DNA of 62,736 nucleotides from Trueperaceae bacterium (GCA_011390455.1 JAABSI010000004.1:1-62736), one strand, 5' to 3'. Positions 28,901-40,508 are shown, numbered from the stretch's first letter. The notes: generated from the letters alone by a model not told the origin. Numbers and translations: made by a program.

Positions 28901-31900
28901 TGGACGACGGTTGGCGGCTCGTGGGCGAGCGCGTGGCGGGCACGGCCGCCCTCGACCTCTCGCGCTTCGAGGTGCAGGCGGACGCGGTGCCGCTGCCCGG
29001 CGGCACGACCGTGCTGGACGGCACGTGGTCGCGCGGGGCCGACGGCGACGCCATCACGGCGCACGTGCGCGGCGAGCTTCCCACGGGACCGGTCGACCTG
29101 CGGGCCACGCTCGACGGTCGCCTGCCGGACGGCACCGTGCGCGGCCTCGTGGAAGGCACCGTGCTCGACGGGACGGCGACGTGGCCGGTGGCGCGCACCC
29201 CCGACGGATGGAGCGGTACCGGCCGGCTCGTCGGCGCCGAGGTCGGTGCGGCGCGGTTCGACGCGACCGTGGCGCTGTCGGGCGCCGGCATCGTGCCGGA
29301 CGTCGAGGTGGCGGTCGCCGACCCGGGCGGGGACTGGCAGGTCGAGGCCGGATGGCTCGACGGGCGCGCGTTGGTCACCGCCCGCGCGCGCACCCCGGAG
29401 GGCACCGTCGCGCTGCGCGGGCGTGCCTGGCCCGACCTCGACGTGGTGCTCGACGACGGTCGTGGCGGCGCCGCCCGCGTGCACGGCGGCTGGAGCGACG
29501 GCGCGCTCCGCATCGAGGGCACCGCCGACGTCGGGTGGGGGCCCGTGCGGCTCGAGTTGGCGGGCCCGGACCGACTGCACGTGAGCGTCGCCGGCTTCGA
29601 CGGTGGGTGGTCGACCACCGTGCCGCCCCGGAGCGCGATGGACCTGTGGCGCGACGTGCGCGCCGACGGCTGGGCGTGGAGCGGCGCCGGTGCGTGGGGC
29701 GGGCGCATCGACGTCGGTCGCGCCGGCGGCGCACTGCTGCACCTCGACGGGGCGAGCGTCCGGTACCAGGGCGCGACCCTGGTGCTCGACGGGCCGCTCG
29801 ACCCGGCCGCCGCGGCGCTCGCGTGGCGCATCGACGCGCCGTCGGCGCCCGCGGAGTTCGCGGAGGTCGAGGGCCGGCTCGAGTGGGACGGAGCCGACCT
29901 GACGCTGCGCTCCGAGGCGTTGGGCCATGCCACCCTGGCGCGCGACGCGCGCGCCGAACGGACGACCTGGTCGGTCGATGCCGGCGTCGCGGACGGGCGG
30001 GTGGCGGGCGAGCTCGCATGGACCGAGACCGGCTGGTCCGGGGGGATCGAGGCGGACGGGGTCGTCGTCCCGATCGCCGGCGGGGCGACGCTGACCCTCG
30101 AGGTCCGCGGCGAGGGCGCCACGCTCGCGATCGACGGCGCGCTGCGGGCCCGCCGCGGGGTCGTGACGGCCGACGGCCGCTGGGACGGCGCGCCCCTCCG
30201 CCTCGGGCCGTGGGGGCCGGCGCCGACGGGGCGCCGCGACTTCGACCTGCGCGCGAACGGCATCGACCTCGGAGGGCTGGGGGGTGCGCGCGCGCTGGAC
30301 GGGGTGGTCGCGGGCAGCGTGGCGGTGCGCGGCGACCTGGTCGTCGGGCAGTTCGCCGCGGAGCCGCTCGTGCTCGGCGGCTGGTCGGTCCCGGCGTCGC
30401 TCGCGCTGCAGGGCGATCTGGCCGACGGTCCGCGCGGGACGGTGCGCCTCGACCTCGGCGCGAGCCACGCGACCGCCGAGCTCGACGGCGCCGGCGTCGC
30501 GATCTTCGCCCAGATGCAGCAGTTCCCGCTGCACGATGCGGTGGCCGCCGCGTTCGGCGCCAGCGACGTCGTCGCTCAGGTCACGGGCGCGCTTCGCGGC
30601 GCCTGGTCGTGGGGGGCGAACCGTCCCCACGACCTGCGGCTCGCCACCGAGCACGTGCGCTTGGAGCGTGCCGGGGTCGTCACGACCGGCAACGTGGCGC
30701 TGTCGTGGGACGGCGTGTCGCTGCGCATCGGCGAAGCGGCGTTCGAGGGGCGCGGGGCCTGGCGTGCCGCCGGTAGCGCCACGCCCGAGGCGATCGACCT
30801 GGAGCTCGTGGCCACCGACGCCGACTTCTCGCCGCTGCTCGGCCTGGTGCCGAGCTTGGCGCGCTTCGCGGTGACCGCCGTGGGCGACCTGAGGGTCCGC
30901 GCCACCGGCACCCTGAGCGAGCCCGACGTGGTGGCCGAGGCCACCTCGCTGGAGCTGGGCGTCGCCGGCACCCGCTACCGCCTCGAGGACGTGCGCGGCG
31001 ACCTGACCGGCGCGGCGTGGAGCGTCCGCACCGGGGTGGCGGGCGTCGCGCCGCTGGGGGGTCGGGTCGACCTGGTGGCCGGAGGGCGCATCGGTCCCTT
31101 CCCCGAGACGGGCTTCAGCCTCGACGCCCGAGCCGTCGGCGATCTGGACGTACCGCTCCTGGGGCGGGTCGCGGACCTGGTGGCCGAGCTCCGGTGGTCG
31201 GACGCCGAGCCGGCGACGATCGCCGCCACCGGGCGCGTGGGCGGTCCGCTCGAGGTGAACGGCACGTTGACGCCGCTCGACGTGCGCGTCCGCGGCACCG
31301 ACCTCGGCTTGGCCGTGCCCTTCCTCTTCGTGGCGGACGCGACCGCCGACGCCGACGCCCGCATCGTCGCCGATGGGGCCGGCGTGCGCATCTCGGGCCG
31401 GCTCGACGCCAGCCAGGCGCGGATCGACCTGGCGTCGCGCAGGGCGGCGGAGGCAGGCACCGCGAGCGCGCCGGCCGCGGGCGCCTCGGCGGACCCGGCT
31501 TCGGTCCAGGCGGCGCGCGAACGCGTGCGCTTCGACGGGATCCGCATCGTCGCGCCCCAGCGGGTGACCTTCGCCGAGTCGTTCGCGAACGCCGACGCCG
31601 CCGTCGACCTCACGCTGGACGGCAACGCCGCCGCACCGCGGCTCACCGGCACGGTCGCGGCGCTGCGCGGCACGCTGCGCTTCGCGGGCCGCGACCTCGA
31701 GCTGACCGAGGCCTTGGCGACCTTCGACCCGGCGCGCGGCGTCTTCCCCATGCTGCGCATCGCCGGTCGCACCAGCTTCGACAAGGCGCGGGTGGTGCCC
31801 CCCGGCCTCGACGTGCGCTTCACCGCCCCACCGGGCCCCCGCTTCACCGTCGACGTCGCCCTCGCGGGCGAGGCGACGAACGAGGGCGGTGCGTTCGCCC

Positions 31901-32493
31901 TCGATCTGGAACCGCAGCTGGCGAGCGACGCGCTGGTCGAAGGGCTCGATGGTGGGCTCGGCGCACGCCCGCTCACCGAGCTCGAACTGCTGACCCTGGT
32001 CGCGCTCGGTCGCCTGGAGGTCACGAGCGGCTTCGCGGGGGCCGTCGCGCAGAACGCGCTGGACGCCGCCGTCGACCTGCTCGTGACCGCGGAGATCCAG
32101 GCGGCGCTCGCCGAGACCCTGGGGCTCGACGTCGTCGAGCTGCGCACGACGCCGCTCACCGGCCTGCTCGACGGCAGCGACCCCTTCGGGGTGTCGCTGC
32201 GCCTGGGCGGCTACCTCTCGGACGAGGTCTTCGCCTCGTACCGGGTCTCGACGCTCGACGGGCAAGGGGCGGGCGCCTTCTCCAACGAGGTCTCGTTCGC
32301 CTATCAGCTCGGTCCCGTGGCGATCGACGTGACCGGACGCGTCGACGTGGCCGCCGGCGCGACCGCGACCACGGGCCCGTCGCTCGCGGTGGGCGCGAGT
32401 TACGGCTTCGGAAGCGGTTGGTCGCTCGCCTTCGGCGTCGACCTGGCGACGGAGCGCTCGCTGGCCCGGTTGGGCGTCACGTGGCGCTGGTGA
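22996..32493 (+). CDS. tamB: Giant TamB-domain protein (translocation and assembly module)
   Basis: A 3165-residue protein, about 2.5 times E. coli TamB. An N-terminal signal anchor ([21 protein letters not shown]) is followed by roughly 2800 residues of repetitive short beta strands rich in Gly, Ala, Asp and Trp. These are expected to form a continuous hydrophobic groove spanning the periplasm. The last 400 residues carry the conserved TamB/DUF490 domain: RITF-like [48 protein letters not shown] and [19 protein letters not shown]. AsmA/TamB proteins carry lipids between membranes or assist outer-membrane assembly. The ATG at 22996 gives the membrane anchor directly. The opposite strand stays open for nearly the same length, which is a composition effect. 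Confidence 0.9.
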   Translation: MPLRSRLFLALLAALVAAAIWVPGTPWVRDRAVGALVDAAAAAGYRIDHAGSEGNLWRGVALTDVVVEGAGVELEARRLAVTWFAPALVVGELPLQIEVRDAQGDVRWTELEPPTGGGGGTPVVRPRLDAIRIDGGALRLSDIPFTLPDLAIERVDATTLPDGRFRLELAVRTPDGRAEGAVVAAWGSSEIAVRLDRADATIARAWWDGVEGGTVAGDLRWTAAGADGSFELEGGIVRAFGATAVDVHGPVVWRGDRIESALVGSALGGRIGATGVVDLAASTWRAVGDVDVDLVPTSAVLTAYLGAPALPSADRGRVTGALTFEGWTDVRLDGVLDVDGAWLGAPLVVPALAIAYAPDRGLDLDASGTWGAGPVRVRAEPDAPTLDWTVAAGPVVVLGVPVESASAAFATGQGPLVGRAEARAGADAWQVAVDAVVDAEGLQGFVSGSLLGTPFEGALAAPTLASAAPLEGRVGWAPDPEVWTGAPTVSLTLDGALGRPTGRAVVEGEGAVAPRAVAPYVAELDLRGAVELELGDGALSVAGRLGPVALEGEARALEAVLVDPVALAGPFAGSIGPARATVRAGALDADGVATVATTAGSDLGLDRGVVASAGSLPWRVRFDAAGWALEADDGRWSASLTNEGPWRIDVADGRVLVAGLEARVDAAGDASAGTGTVAIGDGALVADALWSDGTLSTEVRAREESLRVAIDADGAVAATGGIDLATWSDLGGLTLAGRADVEGRWTPGADAPEGRLEVELVAPLAARARVDGDGRVLTASLEADALGLEVAGDGRWDLAADAGPSGRLDVGPFGPIAWSGAEASGAGTVPPLRMGAVVVPELAWRATADASGAALTWGGLAIRFDAAMGSATARLDQEVDWGGAPARFLGEARWSASEPDGAIAVELDLGAGAFASAAGDATGLTGTAVGSAARWAAAAAPLLAADGAAALAGTLDAAFAWSPRADPVASADVAWRDGAARLADAALAWSPDGLTWTLAGEDWDARGTSATAQWSGRTARLDRLLAAPPVAVRADGALAYAPATGWSGDASGTLVLPQRDDLAVDWRATGDGALRLAADGQLGPATGRVEGSWSTSGAVEGTWAVEASELASGAGAWRAGPEGTSLDGALDVVAGNAGPVAWPGFGADVAWRLDGDPEIGARGALRAVEGERWQLPIEAFERPATLTASYVAGAVHLAVDHPLGGAEAGGTLDAWEASGWTRPLEDLDVRLDLSVRGAGAAADGAWSVGGTGADWAGGRVALDGGEVRATLSGAALDPSSAPFWPAGWGATGAGELVLRAGVGGWSLDGDLGLATGTDALPIAAEIRAEGRSADVELSTTAVDGVRLRAAVVDLATVAREGAVLDGSVGGSPIAGSLMPDADAWTLALTAGDAGAPAWSATARLAELGELRVLAHDPWSGTATATWSLPERRAALDAEAAGVALAARLAPGAGGALQLEVDADAPAADATLRLAGSAAPFDLTGTLALLGGTPTPARATNDPAWRFAWGDLEATWTGGGLALSGGTAEGQLPATTLQADALAFHPTDGWSGRGRLVADAGRYAAEAELRGAGTLTAEVTARIGERAVGGGSVVAPATLDGAWSGRVALEAPLTHLLGWTADDGTVLSAAGVVEGRGSVPQLDLALALSGRVPAHGRAVWDGTEARVDLIGEGLSASGSWSAARGGLAVVELQGVDAADVLPMLADPRIDLRVDARTLGGVANLRIDTARVRTAGSELVGQGSLTDDGTLSASFRLDADLADVRGVAGLQGRVAGPVAYTGPVADLAAGALTARVDVEGVTWGALGARVDGEIVATGDAGDPTLRAAWRAEGDGVALAGSAAWRPAVEPMAELQAIGRAAGLDVDVALTTVGGAFAGGGRIAGPSGFADLTAEGAVLRADGGDGWSGWSAVLDPAAGSLSLEGGLDAWSNGAGHVAATVRLDPSPGLVGRGEDLVFAGIEIGDVALEGDLDDGWRLVGERVAGTAALDLSRFEVQADAVPLPGGTTVLDGTWSRGADGDAITAHVRGELPTGPVDLRATLDGRLPDGTVRGLVEGTVLDGTATWPVARTPDGWSGTGRLVGAEVGAARFDATVALSGAGIVPDVEVAVADPGGDWQVEAGWLDGRALVTARARTPEGTVALRGRAWPDLDVVLDDGRGGAARVHGGWSDGALRIEGTADVGWGPVRLELAGPDRLHVSVAGFDGGWSTTVPPRSAMDLWRDVRADGWAWSGAGAWGGRIDVGRAGGALLHLDGASVRYQGATLVLDGPLDPAAAALAWRIDAPSAPAEFAEVEGRLEWDGADLTLRSEALGHATLARDARAERTTWSVDAGVADGRVAGELAWTETGWSGGIEADGVVVPIAGGATLTLEVRGEGATLAIDGALRARRGVVTADGRWDGAPLRLGPWGPAPTGRRDFDLRANGIDLGGLGGARALDGVVAGSVAVRGDLVVGQFAAEPLVLGGWSVPASLALQGDLADGPRGTVRLDLGASHATAELDGAGVAIFAQMQQFPLHDAVAAAFGASDVVAQVTGALRGAWSWGANRPHDLRLATEHVRLERAGVVTTGNVALSWDGVSLRIGEAAFEGRGAWRAAGSATPEAIDLELVATDADFSPLLGLVPSLARFAVTAVGDLRVRATGTLSEPDVVAEATSLELGVAGTRYRLEDVRGDLTGAAWSVRTGVAGVAPLGGRVDLVAGGRIGPFPETGFSLDARAVGDLDVPLLGRVADLVAELRWSDAEPATIAATGRVGGPLEVNGTLTPLDVRVRGTDLGLAVPFLFVADATADADARIVADGAGVRISGRLDASQARIDLASRRAAEAGTASAPAAGASADPASVQAARERVRFDGIRIVAPQRVTFAESFANADAAVDLTLDGNAAAPRLTGTVAALRGTLRFAGRDLELTEALATFDPARGVFPMLRIAGRTSFDKARVVPPGLDVRFTAPPGPRFTVDVALAGEATNEGGAFALDLEPQLASDALVEGLDGGLGARPLTELELLTLVALGRLEVTSGFAGAVAQNALDAAVDLLVTAEIQAALAETLGLDVVELRTTPLTGLLDGSDPFGVSLRLGGYLSDEVFASYRVSTLDGQGAGAFSNEVSFAYQLGPVAIDVTGRVDVAAGATATTGPSLAVGASYGFGSGWSLAFGVDLATERSLARLGVTWRW

Positions 32494-32566
32494 GCGGCGC
32501 AGCGACCGCGCCTGCGGGTGTGCCTCGCCGGCGGTCGCGGGCCCGCGAACGGTGTCCCTGCGCTGG

Positions 32567-32572
32567 TATAAC
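32567..32572 (+). promoter_or_regulatory. pckA promoter (-10)
   Basis: TGGTATAAC is an extended, near-consensus -10. It gives a leader of about 60 bases with a GAGGGA ribosome-binding site before the ATG at 32639. No good -35 is seen. Confidence 0.5.
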
Positions 32573-32638
32573 CGAACGGAACCCGTGCGCGCCGACCCGA
32601 GCGCGCCCCTGACGCATGCGAAGCACCGAGGGAGCCCC

Positions 32639-34216
32639 ATGGCCGATTTCCAGCACGACACCGTGAGCACGCTGCGCCTGCCGTTGGCCGACGCGATCGC
32701 GAACGCCGGCACCGCCGCCCTGTACGAACACGCCGTGCGCCGCGGCGAGGCGCAGATCGCGGCCAGCGGGCCGCTCGTGGTGGATACGGGCAAGTTCACG
32801 GGGCGCTCGCCGAAGGACAAGTTCGTCGTCCGCGACGCCACCACCGAAGAGCAGGTCGACTGGGGCAGCGTGAACCAACCGATGAGCCCCGAGCACTTCG
32901 GCCGCCTCCAGGAAGAGATGTTCGACGCGGCCGGCGAGAAGCAGCTGTTCGTCCAGGAGCTCTACGCCGGCACCGACCCCGCGCTCCAGATCCCCGTGCG
33001 GGTCGTCTCCGAGCGGGCCTGGCACGCGCTGTTCGTTCGCAACCTGTTCGTCCGGGCCGGCGTGCCGCGTGCGGCCGGCGGGTGGACGGTGCTCGACCTC
33101 CCGACCTTCAAGGCCGATCCGGCGCGCCACGGCACCCGCAGCAGCACCGCGATCGCCGTCGACTACGGCAAGCGGCTCGTGCTCATCGCGAACACCGAGT
33201 ACGCGGGCGAGATCAAGAAGTCGATCTTCGGGGCGCTGAACTTCAGCCTGCCGCAGCGCGGGATCCTGCCGATGCACTGCTCGGCGAACGTCGGGGCCGA
33301 CGGCGACGTCGCGCTGTTCTTCGGGCTCTCCGGGACCGGCAAGACCACGCTCTCGGCCGATCCGGAGCGGACGCTCGTCGGCGACGACGAGCACGGCTGG
33401 TCCGACGACGGTATCTTCAACTTCGAAGGCGGTTGCTACGCGAAGGCGATCCGCCTCTCGGCCTCCGCCGAACCCGAGATCTTCGCGGCCAGCACCCGTT
33501 TCGGTGCCGTCCTGGAGAACGTCGTGATCGATCCGGTCACGCGCGCGATCGACTTCGACGCCGACCGCAAGACCGAGAACACGCGCGCGGCCTACCCGCT
33601 GCGCTTCGTCCCGAACGCCTCGCGCACCGGGCGAGCGGGGCATCCCGCGGCCGTCGTCTTCCTCACCGCCGACGCCTTCGGGGTGATGCCGCCGATCGCG
33701 CGCCTCGATGCCGCGCAGGCGATGTACCACTTCCTGTCCGGGTACACGGCCAAGGTGGCGGGCACCGAGCGCGGGGTCACCGAGCCGCAGGCGACGTTCT
33801 CGGCCTGCTTCGGTTCGCCCTTCATGCCGCTCCCGCCCGGGCGCTACGCGGGCCTGCTCGGCGAGCGCCTGCAGCGCCACGGCGCGAGCGTGTGGCTGGT
33901 CAACACCGGTTGGACCGGCGGTCCGGCGGGCGTCGGCCACCGCATGCGGCTCGGCCATACCCGCGCGATGATCGCGGCGGCGCTCTCCGGGGCGCTCGAC
34001 GACGCGCCCGTGCGCCGCGATCCGGTCTTCGGCTTCGACGTGCCGACCGCGGTGCCCGGGGTGCCCGACGAGGTCCTGCAACCGCGCGCCACGTGGGCCG
34101 ACCCGGCGGCGTTCGACGCGCAATCGGCGAAGCTCGCGGCGATGTTCCGCGACAACTTCCGGCGCTTCGAGGACCAGGTGCCCGAGGCCGTGCGGGACGC
34201 CGGGCCGACCGCCTGA
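32639..34216 (+). CDS. pckA: Phosphoenolpyruvate carboxykinase (ATP)
   Basis: PckA interconverts oxaloacetate and PEP with ATP, the entry to gluconeogenesis. The 525-residue length is normal for the ATP-dependent family. [13 protein letters not shown] binds oxaloacetate, [14 protein letters not shown] is the kinase P-loop, and [14 protein letters not shown] and the RIXY-like [13 protein letters not shown] region are present. The ATG has GAGGGAG upstream; the frame is open further upstream without protein-like sequence. Convergent with an ABC exporter operon. Confidence 0.96.
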   Translation: MADFQHDTVSTLRLPLADAIANAGTAALYEHAVRRGEAQIAASGPLVVDTGKFTGRSPKDKFVVRDATTEEQVDWGSVNQPMSPEHFGRLQEEMFDAAGEKQLFVQELYAGTDPALQIPVRVVSERAWHALFVRNLFVRAGVPRAAGGWTVLDLPTFKADPARHGTRSSTAIAVDYGKRLVLIANTEYAGEIKKSIFGALNFSLPQRGILPMHCSANVGADGDVALFFGLSGTGKTTLSADPERTLVGDDEHGWSDDGIFNFEGGCYAKAIRLSASAEPEIFAASTRFGAVLENVVIDPVTRAIDFDADRKTENTRAAYPLRFVPNASRTGRAGHPAAVVFLTADAFGVMPPIARLDAAQAMYHFLSGYTAKVAGTERGVTEPQATFSACFGSPFMPLPPGRYAGLLGERLQRHGASVWLVNTGWTGGPAGVGHRMRLGHTRAMIAAALSGALDDAPVRRDPVFGFDVPTAVPGVPDEVLQPRATWADPAAFDAQSAKLAAMFRDNFRRFEDQVPEAVRDAGPTA

Positions 34217-34243
34217 AGACGAGCACCACCGGCGGCCGTCGAG

Positions 34244-35919
34244 TCAGCCGTCCCGGCCGATCTCGAAGCGGTCGAGGCGCCAGGTGCCGAACGCCAGCGC
34301 ACCGCCGGCGACGAGCGCCGTCCAGGCCAGCGCCGCCGCGACCGTGAGGCGGCCCGCTGGGGTCGCCCATACCGGCAGGGTCGGGTCGACGAGGGTCGTC
34401 CACGCCGGGTAGGCGAGGATCACGGTGAGGCCCGCCGCGTACGCCAGCGCCGTCGTCATGTAAAGCAGACCGCCGGGCGACATCGGCACCTCGCTCGTCT
34501 GGGTGGCGTCGAAGCGCGGGAACGCTGCGCCGAGGCCGACCCCGAGCGCCGCCACGGCGACCGCGGCGCAGCCACCGGCGAGCGCCGCGGCCGTCGCCAG
34601 GTTGGCGGAGACGTCGAGCAGCAGCGCCTGGGCGAGGCCCAACCCCACCCCGAGCACGAAGAGCGGCGGCAGCGCGTGCGCGAGCTTCGCCGCCACGATC
34701 GCCCGGGCGCGCATGGGCGCGGTGCGCAGCCACCACCACCCCTCGCCCTCCAGCGACACGAGCGGGAAGGCGATCCGCACCCCCACCCCCGCGAGCAGGA
34801 GCCCGAGGAACGCGACGTTGAGCGCTCCGAGGGCGTCGCGGAAGCGCTGACCGTCGACCTCGACCGACGCGGTGCTCACCAGGTAGACGCCCGCGAGCGC
34901 CACCAGGACGAGCAGCTGCGACCCCTGCGTCGGGTCGCGCGCGAGCAACCGCAGGTCCTTCACCACGACCGCTCCGGCCGGCCCCAGGGCCGCGAGCGGC
35001 CGCTCCCACCGCGCCGCGCGGCGTGGGCGCGGATCGCGCCGGCGCGGCACGGTGTCGAGCCCGCGCAGCCAACCGGCCTGATACGCGCGCGCCGCGGCCC
35101 AGGTGAGGGCGCCGAGCCCCAGGACCGTGCCGAGCACCAAGGGCACGAGCGCCGCCGATGCGCGCCCGTCGAGCGCCGCCCACACCGCCGCACCCGCCCA
35201 CCCCGGCGGCCACGCCCCCAGGTCGAGCGCGGCGAAGGTCGACAGGAAGGCCTCGAACTGTTCGGGCGTGAGGTCCGCGAGCTGCTCGGGGCGGAAGGCG
35301 CGCAGCGCCAGCACCAACCCGGCGGCGACCACCACGCTCGCGCCGGTCGACACCTCCTTGACGCGCCCCGCCGGCGCCACCCGCATGAGGCCGAGCGCCG
35401 CGGCCGCGCCCAACGCGACCGGCACGGCGTAGAGGGCGAGGACGGCCAGCGTCGCGAGCGGGTAGAAGAGCGGGGGCGCGCTCCGCGCCAGACCGAGTCC
35501 GACGAGCACCGGCACCGTCAGCGCCGCCGGCAGCAGCGCCGAGCCGATGTAGGTCTCGAGGACCTTCAGGCCGAACACGCGCCCCACCGGGACGGGCCAG
35601 CTGAGCAGGAGCGGGAGGTCCTGCGCCGTGTAGAGCGTCGTGACCGCGCTCGTCAGCACGGAGAAGGCCACCCCGAGGGCGAGCAGCGTCACGAACGCCT
35701 CGAGGCTCCGCTGCAGCGCGGCGTCCGCGATCGTGCCGATCGCCGGGTAGGCGTCCACCCACCGAACGCCGCGCTCGACGAGCGCCGCGATGCCCCAGGC
35801 CACCGCGGCGAGGAAGCCCGCCGCGACCGCGTGGCGCACCGGCGCCCGCCGCACCGATCGCCACCACGCGCGGGCCCGCAGCGCGAAGAGCGACGGCCGG
35901 CGAGGCAGCGCTGCGGGCG

Positions 35920-35923
<4 letters not shown>
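34244..35923 (-). CDS. ABC exporter permease, ABC-2-like
   Basis: A 559-residue integral membrane protein with about a dozen hydrophobic segments, for example VAAGFLAAVAWGIAALV, VTTLYTAQDLPLLLSWPV and VAVAALGVGLGAAFPRF. The pattern LLLSWPVPVGRVFGLKVLETYIGSALLP is typical of large ABC-2 permeases of unknown cargo. The GTG at 35923 overlaps the stop of the ATPase gene by 4 bases, so the two form one transporter. Cargo unknown. Confidence 0.82.
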
Positions 35924-36672
<749 letters not shown>

Positions 36673-36688
36673 CGCGACCGCACCGACC

Positions 36689-36727
36689 GCGTGGGGCGCG
36701 CGAGCGTTCCGCCCGCGCGCCCCACGC
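36689..36727 (-). terminator. GC hairpin downstream of ctpA
   Basis: Perfect 14-bp inverted repeat, 36689-36702 with 36714-36727, with an 11-base loop, between ctpA and the ABC ATPase gene. No U-tract. Confidence 0.6.
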
Positions 36728-36751
36728 CGCGCCGATCCCGAGCGAGGAGCC

Positions 36752-38104
36752 TCAGCGCGCCCCGACCGCCGCGGCCGTGCCGTCGCGCAGCGCCGCCACG
36801 GCGGCGGCGAGCACCGCGTCGTTCTCGAGATCGACCATCGCCTCGCCCTGCACCTCGGAGAGCACCGGTCGCGGACCGACGGTCACGAAGGTGAACTCGC
36901 CCTCCTCGTCGACCGTGGTCGAGCCGACCTCGACCCCGTCGACCAGGATCGTCACGACCTGGCCGAGCTCGCCGCCGCGCCCTTCGACGGAGATCGTCTG
37001 AGCGAGCAACGCGTCCGTCACCGCGACGTCGGGCACGATGCCGCCTTCGGTGATGGAGCGGCGATCGGGCGTGAGCCACTCGAACGAGGTGTAGGCCAAC
37101 TGCCCACCGTCCGACAGCGAGACCACGCTCTGCGCGACCCCCTTGCCGAAGGTCGTCTCGCCGATCACGAGCGCGCGGTCGTTCTCCTGCAGCGCACCCG
37201 CCACGATCTCGGAGGCGGACGCCGAGTTGCGGTTGACGAGCACGACGAGCGGAGCGTCCACGATCCCGAGCGGATCGGCCGAGGCCAGCCGCTGCGTCAC
37301 CCCCCGCGCGCGCTGGAAGACGATGTCGCCCCCTTCGAGGAACTCGTCGGCGACCAGGATGCCCTGGGTGAGCAAGCCGCCGGGGTTGTTGCGCAGGTCG
37401 AGCACGAAGCTGCGCGCCCCGTCGAGCTGCAGGCGCATGATCGCTTCGGTGAGCTGGTCGTAGACGCGCTGGTTGCCGAACGAGGAGATCGCGACGTAGC
37501 CGATGTCGCCGTCGACGATGCCGGCGGTCACGTCGACGATCTCGATCGTGGCCCGCACGATCTCGAAGGAGACGAGCTGGTCCGCACCGGGGCGCTGGAA
37601 CGTGATCTCGACCGTGGTGCCGCCAGGCCCGCGCACGAGGTCGACGACCTCGGTCGTGGTGAAGTCCGAGACGTCGACGCCGTCGACCTCCATGAAGATG
37701 TCGCCGCGCCGCACGCCGGCGTCGAAGGCCGGCCCGTCGCGGTAGACGTTCAGGATCTCGACCCCTTTGCCGGTCTGCCGGTTGAAGGGCGTCAAGACGG
37801 CGCCGATGCCCTCGAAGGAGCCGCTCCGATCCTGTGCCTCGCGCGCGGCGGTGCGGGGTTCGAGGTAGTAGGTGTACGGATCGCCGACCGCTTCGAGCAT
37901 CCCGGTGATCGCACCGCGGATGATCGCGTCGTCGTCGACGTCGTCGAGGTACCCGGTCTTGAGGGCACCGAAGGTCTGGACCAACGCTCGGCCCGCGGGT
38001 TGCGCGAGGAACTCGTTGGCGAAGTCGCGCGAGAGCTGCGCCTGCACCACGACGGTGGTCAGCAGCACGCCGAGGACGGCGGCGACGAGGGCGAGACGCT
38101 TCAT
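36752..38104 (-). CDS. ctpA: S41 carboxyl-terminal processing peptidase
   Basis: A 450-residue periplasmic serine protease. A signal peptide or anchor (LALVAAVLGVLLTTVVVQAQ) precedes a PDZ domain at about residues 95-175 and the S41 catalytic domain. The nucleophile serine is in NRNSASASEIVAGAL and the general-base lysine in GETTFGKGVAQ. After the catalytic core a C-terminal tail of about 80 residues (from LLAQTISVEGRGGELGQ) continues, with a copper-amine-oxidase-like strand pattern of the kind found in Deinococcota homologues. The ATG has AGGAG 6 bases upstream, inside an overlapping 9-codon leader ORF. Confidence 0.93.
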   Translation of the reverse strand: MKRLALVAAVLGVLLTTVVVQAQLSRDFANEFLAQPAGRALVQTFGALKTGYLDDVDDDAIIRGAITGMLEAVGDPYTYYLEPRTAAREAQDRSGSFEGIGAVLTPFNRQTGKGVEILNVYRDGPAFDAGVRRGDIFMEVDGVDVSDFTTTEVVDLVRGPGGTTVEITFQRPGADQLVSFEIVRATIEIVDVTAGIVDGDIGYVAISSFGNQRVYDQLTEAIMRLQLDGARSFVLDLRNNPGGLLTQGILVADEFLEGGDIVFQRARGVTQRLASADPLGIVDAPLVVLVNRNSASASEIVAGALQENDRALVIGETTFGKGVAQSVVSLSDGGQLAYTSFEWLTPDRRSITEGGIVPDVAVTDALLAQTISVEGRGGELGQVVTILVDGVEVGSTTVDEEGEFTFVTVGPRPVLSEVQGEAMVDLENDAVLAAAVAALRDGTAAAVGAR

Positions 38105-38130
38105 GCGGACTCCTGGCAGCGACGATTCAT
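38101..38130 (-). CDS. Nine-residue leaderless upstream ORF overlapping ctpA
   Basis: The ORF encodes MNRRCQESA. Its ATG at 38130 lies 5 bases (GCCGC) after a TATACT box, matching the leaderless pattern elsewhere. Its TGA overlaps the ctpA ATG (ATGA). The ctpA ribosome-binding site AGGAG lies within its last codons, so ribosomes finishing the short ORF would hand over to, or control, ctpA. Expression is inferred only. Confidence 0.5.
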   Translation of the reverse strand: MNRRCQESA

Positions 38131-38135
38131 GCGGC

Positions 38136-38141
38136 AGTATA
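38136..38141 (-). promoter_or_regulatory. ctpA promoter (-10)
   Basis: TATACT on the minus strand, near consensus, placing the transcript start at or next to the ATG of the 9-codon ORF. Confidence 0.6.
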
Positions 38142-38190
38142 GAGAGCGATCGCGATGAGAACGGTGTCCTGGCGCGGGACCGGGCCGCGG

Positions 38191-38196
38191 TACACT
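38191..38196 (+). promoter_or_regulatory. -10 box for leaderless glgA mRNA
   Basis: TACACT followed by CGCCGGC (7 bases) and the GTG at 38204. Divergent from the ctpA promoter 50 bp away. Confidence 0.6.
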
Positions 38197-38203
38197 CGCC
38201 GGC

Positions 38204-39637
38204 GTGCAGCTCCTCCACGCCACCGCCGAAGCCGCCCCCTTCGCCAAGACCGGCGGGCTCGCCGACGTGCTCGGTGCGCTCCCCGCAGCCCAGGCCGCCG
38301 CCGGCCACGCGGTCCTCGTCGTCCACCCCTGGTACGCCACGCTGCGGGCCGAGCCCGCCCCGTACTGGATCGGAGACGTCGTCGTCCCCTTCGACGGCGG
38401 CGAGCGCACCGTCGGGGTCGGCACCCTGGACGTCCCCGCCGGCGACGGCCTGGTGCGGTTCGCGTTCGTCGGGCACGCCGACTTCCGGCGCGATGCGCTC
38501 TACGGGTACCCGGACGACGCGCGCCGGTTCGCGCTGTTCGCTCGCGCGGTCCCCGAGGTCGCCGCCCGCCTGGGCTTCGCCCCGGACGTCGTGCACGTGC
38601 ACGACTGGCACGCCGCGCTCGTGCCGGCGCTCGTGCGCCACGCCGCGGAGCTCCCGCCGGTCTTCGGTCGCCCCCCCACCCTCGTGACCGTCCACAACGC
38701 CCAGTACCAAGGGCACGCGGACGCGGCCGACGTCGTGCGCTGGGGACGGCTCCCCGGCGAACTCGCCGACGCCCTCGCCCTCCGGGGCCGCGGCAACCTC
38801 CTGCACGCCGGGCTCGTCTCCGCGGACCACGCGACCACGGTCTCGCCGACGTACGCCCGCGAGCTGCTCGACCCCGCGATCGGGTACGGGCTCGAGGGGA
38901 CCTTCGCCGCCCTCGGGGGGCGGCTCTCCGGGATCCTCAACGGCCTCGACGACGTGGCCTTCGATCCCGCCCACGACCCCGCCCTGGCGGCGCCCTTCGA
39001 CGCCGACGACCTCACCGGGAAGGCGCGCTGCACGAGCGCGCTCGAATCCGAGTTCGGCCTCGAGGTCGGGCGGCCGATCCTCGGGGTCGTCAGCCGCTTC
39101 GCCGATCAGAAGGGCATCGACCTGCTGTTCGGGGCGCTTCCGGCCTTGCTCGAGCAAGGGTGGAACCTGGTCGTCCTCGGCGCCGGCGCCCCCGACCTCG
39201 AAGCCGCGGCCGAGCGCGCCTTCGCCGCCCACCCCGGCCGCGTGGGCGGTCGGGTCGGCTACGACGACGGCCTGGCCCGACGCATCTACGGCGGGGCCGA
39301 CGCGCTCGCGATCCCCTCGCGCTTCGAGCCCTGCGGGCTCGCGCAACTCATCGCCATGCGCTACGCCACGGTGCCGGTCGCGCGCGCGACCGGCGGGCTG
39401 GCCGACACGATCGACGACGGCCGCACCGGCTTCCTGTTCGACCCCGCGACCGTCGCGGGGCTGGTCGACGCGGCGGGTCGCGCCCGTCGTGCCCACGCCG
39501 ACCGACGCGCCTGGGACGCCCTCCGCACCGCCGCCGCGCGCGAGCGGTTCGACTGGGCGCGCGCCGTCGCCGCCTACGATGCGCTCTACCGCGACCTGCA
39601 GGTCGAGCGCCCCCGCCAGCAAGGAGACCTCCCGTGA
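38204..39637 (+). CDS. glgA: Glycogen synthase
   Basis: GlgA elongates glycogen from ADP-glucose. The 477-residue GT5/GT-B enzyme starts with the ADP-glucose-binding pattern MQLLHATAEAAPFAKTGGLADVLGALP (KTGGL). It also shows VHVHDWHAALVP, the ILNGLDD turn, and the C-terminal SRFEPCGLAQLIAMRYATVPVARATGGLADTI region with the retaining-transferase glutamate. The GTG fits both the leaderless box and the family N-terminus. Coupled to a TPR gene by a 4-bp overlap. Confidence 0.95.
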   Translation: MQLLHATAEAAPFAKTGGLADVLGALPAAQAAAGHAVLVVHPWYATLRAEPAPYWIGDVVVPFDGGERTVGVGTLDVPAGDGLVRFAFVGHADFRRDALYGYPDDARRFALFARAVPEVAARLGFAPDVVHVHDWHAALVPALVRHAAELPPVFGRPPTLVTVHNAQYQGHADAADVVRWGRLPGELADALALRGRGNLLHAGLVSADHATTVSPTYARELLDPAIGYGLEGTFAALGGRLSGILNGLDDVAFDPAHDPALAAPFDADDLTGKARCTSALESEFGLEVGRPILGVVSRFADQKGIDLLFGALPALLEQGWNLVVLGAGAPDLEAAAERAFAAHPGRVGGRVGYDDGLARRIYGGADALAIPSRFEPCGLAQLIAMRYATVPVARATGGLADTIDDGRTGFLFDPATVAGLVDAAGRARRAHADRRAWDALRTAAARERFDWARAVAAYDALYRDLQVERPRQQGDLP

Positions 39638-40467
39638 CCTCCCCCACCGAATCGGGCGCACCGGCGCCCACCGCGGCCGAAGCCCGGTGGCTCGCCCTCG
39701 CCCGTGCCCGCGATTGGCGCGGCCTGGCCGCGCTCGGCCGCTTCGGGCTCGCCGCGCAGACGCTGCGGCTGGTCGAAGCCGACGCCGACGCCGACGTGCT
39801 CGATGCGCTGGAGGCGCTCACGGAGGTCGAGGCCTCCGTCCGCTCCAAGGCGCCGAAGCGAGCGGTCGCGCGCCTGGCGCGCCTGGACGTGCGTCCGGAC
39901 GGGCTCGTCGACTGGGCGGCCCTCGAGGACGACGTCGCGGCACTCGTGGACGTCGCCGTCGCGGTCGATCAGCGCGAACCCGAAGCGGCCCGCGAAGCCC
40001 TGGCCCGCGTGCGCAGCGAGTACTTCGCGGCCGAGCGCGACGCCCAGAGCGGGACGGTCGCGGTCCTGGAAGGCGATCCGGTCGCGGCCCGGGCGCACCT
40101 CGAGGCCGCCCTGGAGCGCGACCCCAACCACGTCCGCGCCCTGACCAACCGCGGCAACCTCAAGCTCGAAGACGGCGACGTCGACGGGGCGATCGCGGAC
40201 TACGAACGGGCGATCAAGCTCGACGATGGGTTCGCCAACGCCCACCACAACCTGGGGGTCGCCTACCGCCGCAAGGGGCACGTCGCCAAGAGCGTGGCGG
40301 CGCTGCGCCGCGCCCAGCGGGCCTCCGCCAAGCGCGACGCGGAGGAGGCGCGCGCCTCGCTCGCGCGCGGCGGCACGGGCGGTGGCCGCCACTGGGTGCG
40401 TCCGGCGCTGATCGGTGGCGCGATCCTGGCCGCCCTGTGGTGGTGGAGCAGCCGCGGGGGCCCCTGA
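39634..40467 (+). CDS. TPR-repeat protein with C-terminal membrane anchor
   Basis: A 277-residue helical protein. At least two recognisable TPR units lie near residues 150-230 (VRALTNRGNLKLEDGDVDGAIADYERAIKL and GFANAHHNLGVAYRRKGHVAKSVAALRRA), preceded by degenerate ones. A single C-terminal hydrophobic segment (PALIGGAILAALWWWSS) suggests tail anchoring. The GTG overlaps the glgA stop (GTGA) and has AAGGAG upstream. Its function is unknown; TPR proteins act as protein scaffolds. Translational coupling suggests a role tied to glycogen synthase. Confidence 0.82.
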   Translation: MTSPTESGAPAPTAAEARWLALARARDWRGLAALGRFGLAAQTLRLVEADADADVLDALEALTEVEASVRSKAPKRAVARLARLDVRPDGLVDWAALEDDVAALVDVAVAVDQREPEAAREALARVRSEYFAAERDAQSGTVAVLEGDPVAARAHLEAALERDPNHVRALTNRGNLKLEDGDVDGAIADYERAIKLDDGFANAHHNLGVAYRRKGHVAKSVAALRRAQRASAKRDAEEARASLARGGTGGGRHWVRPALIGGAILAALWWWSSRGGP

Positions 40468-40508
40468 GGCGCCCGCCTCGCGCGCCTGGAGATGGTGGAC
40501 GCGCCGCG

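Noticed and set aside
23002..32844. A 3280-codon open frame antisense to tamB
   Set aside because: Composition effect of GC-rich, Gly/Ala/Asp-rich coding DNA. The translation is a low-complexity Arg/Glu/Gly mix without domains, and tamB on the other strand ends in a recognised domain.
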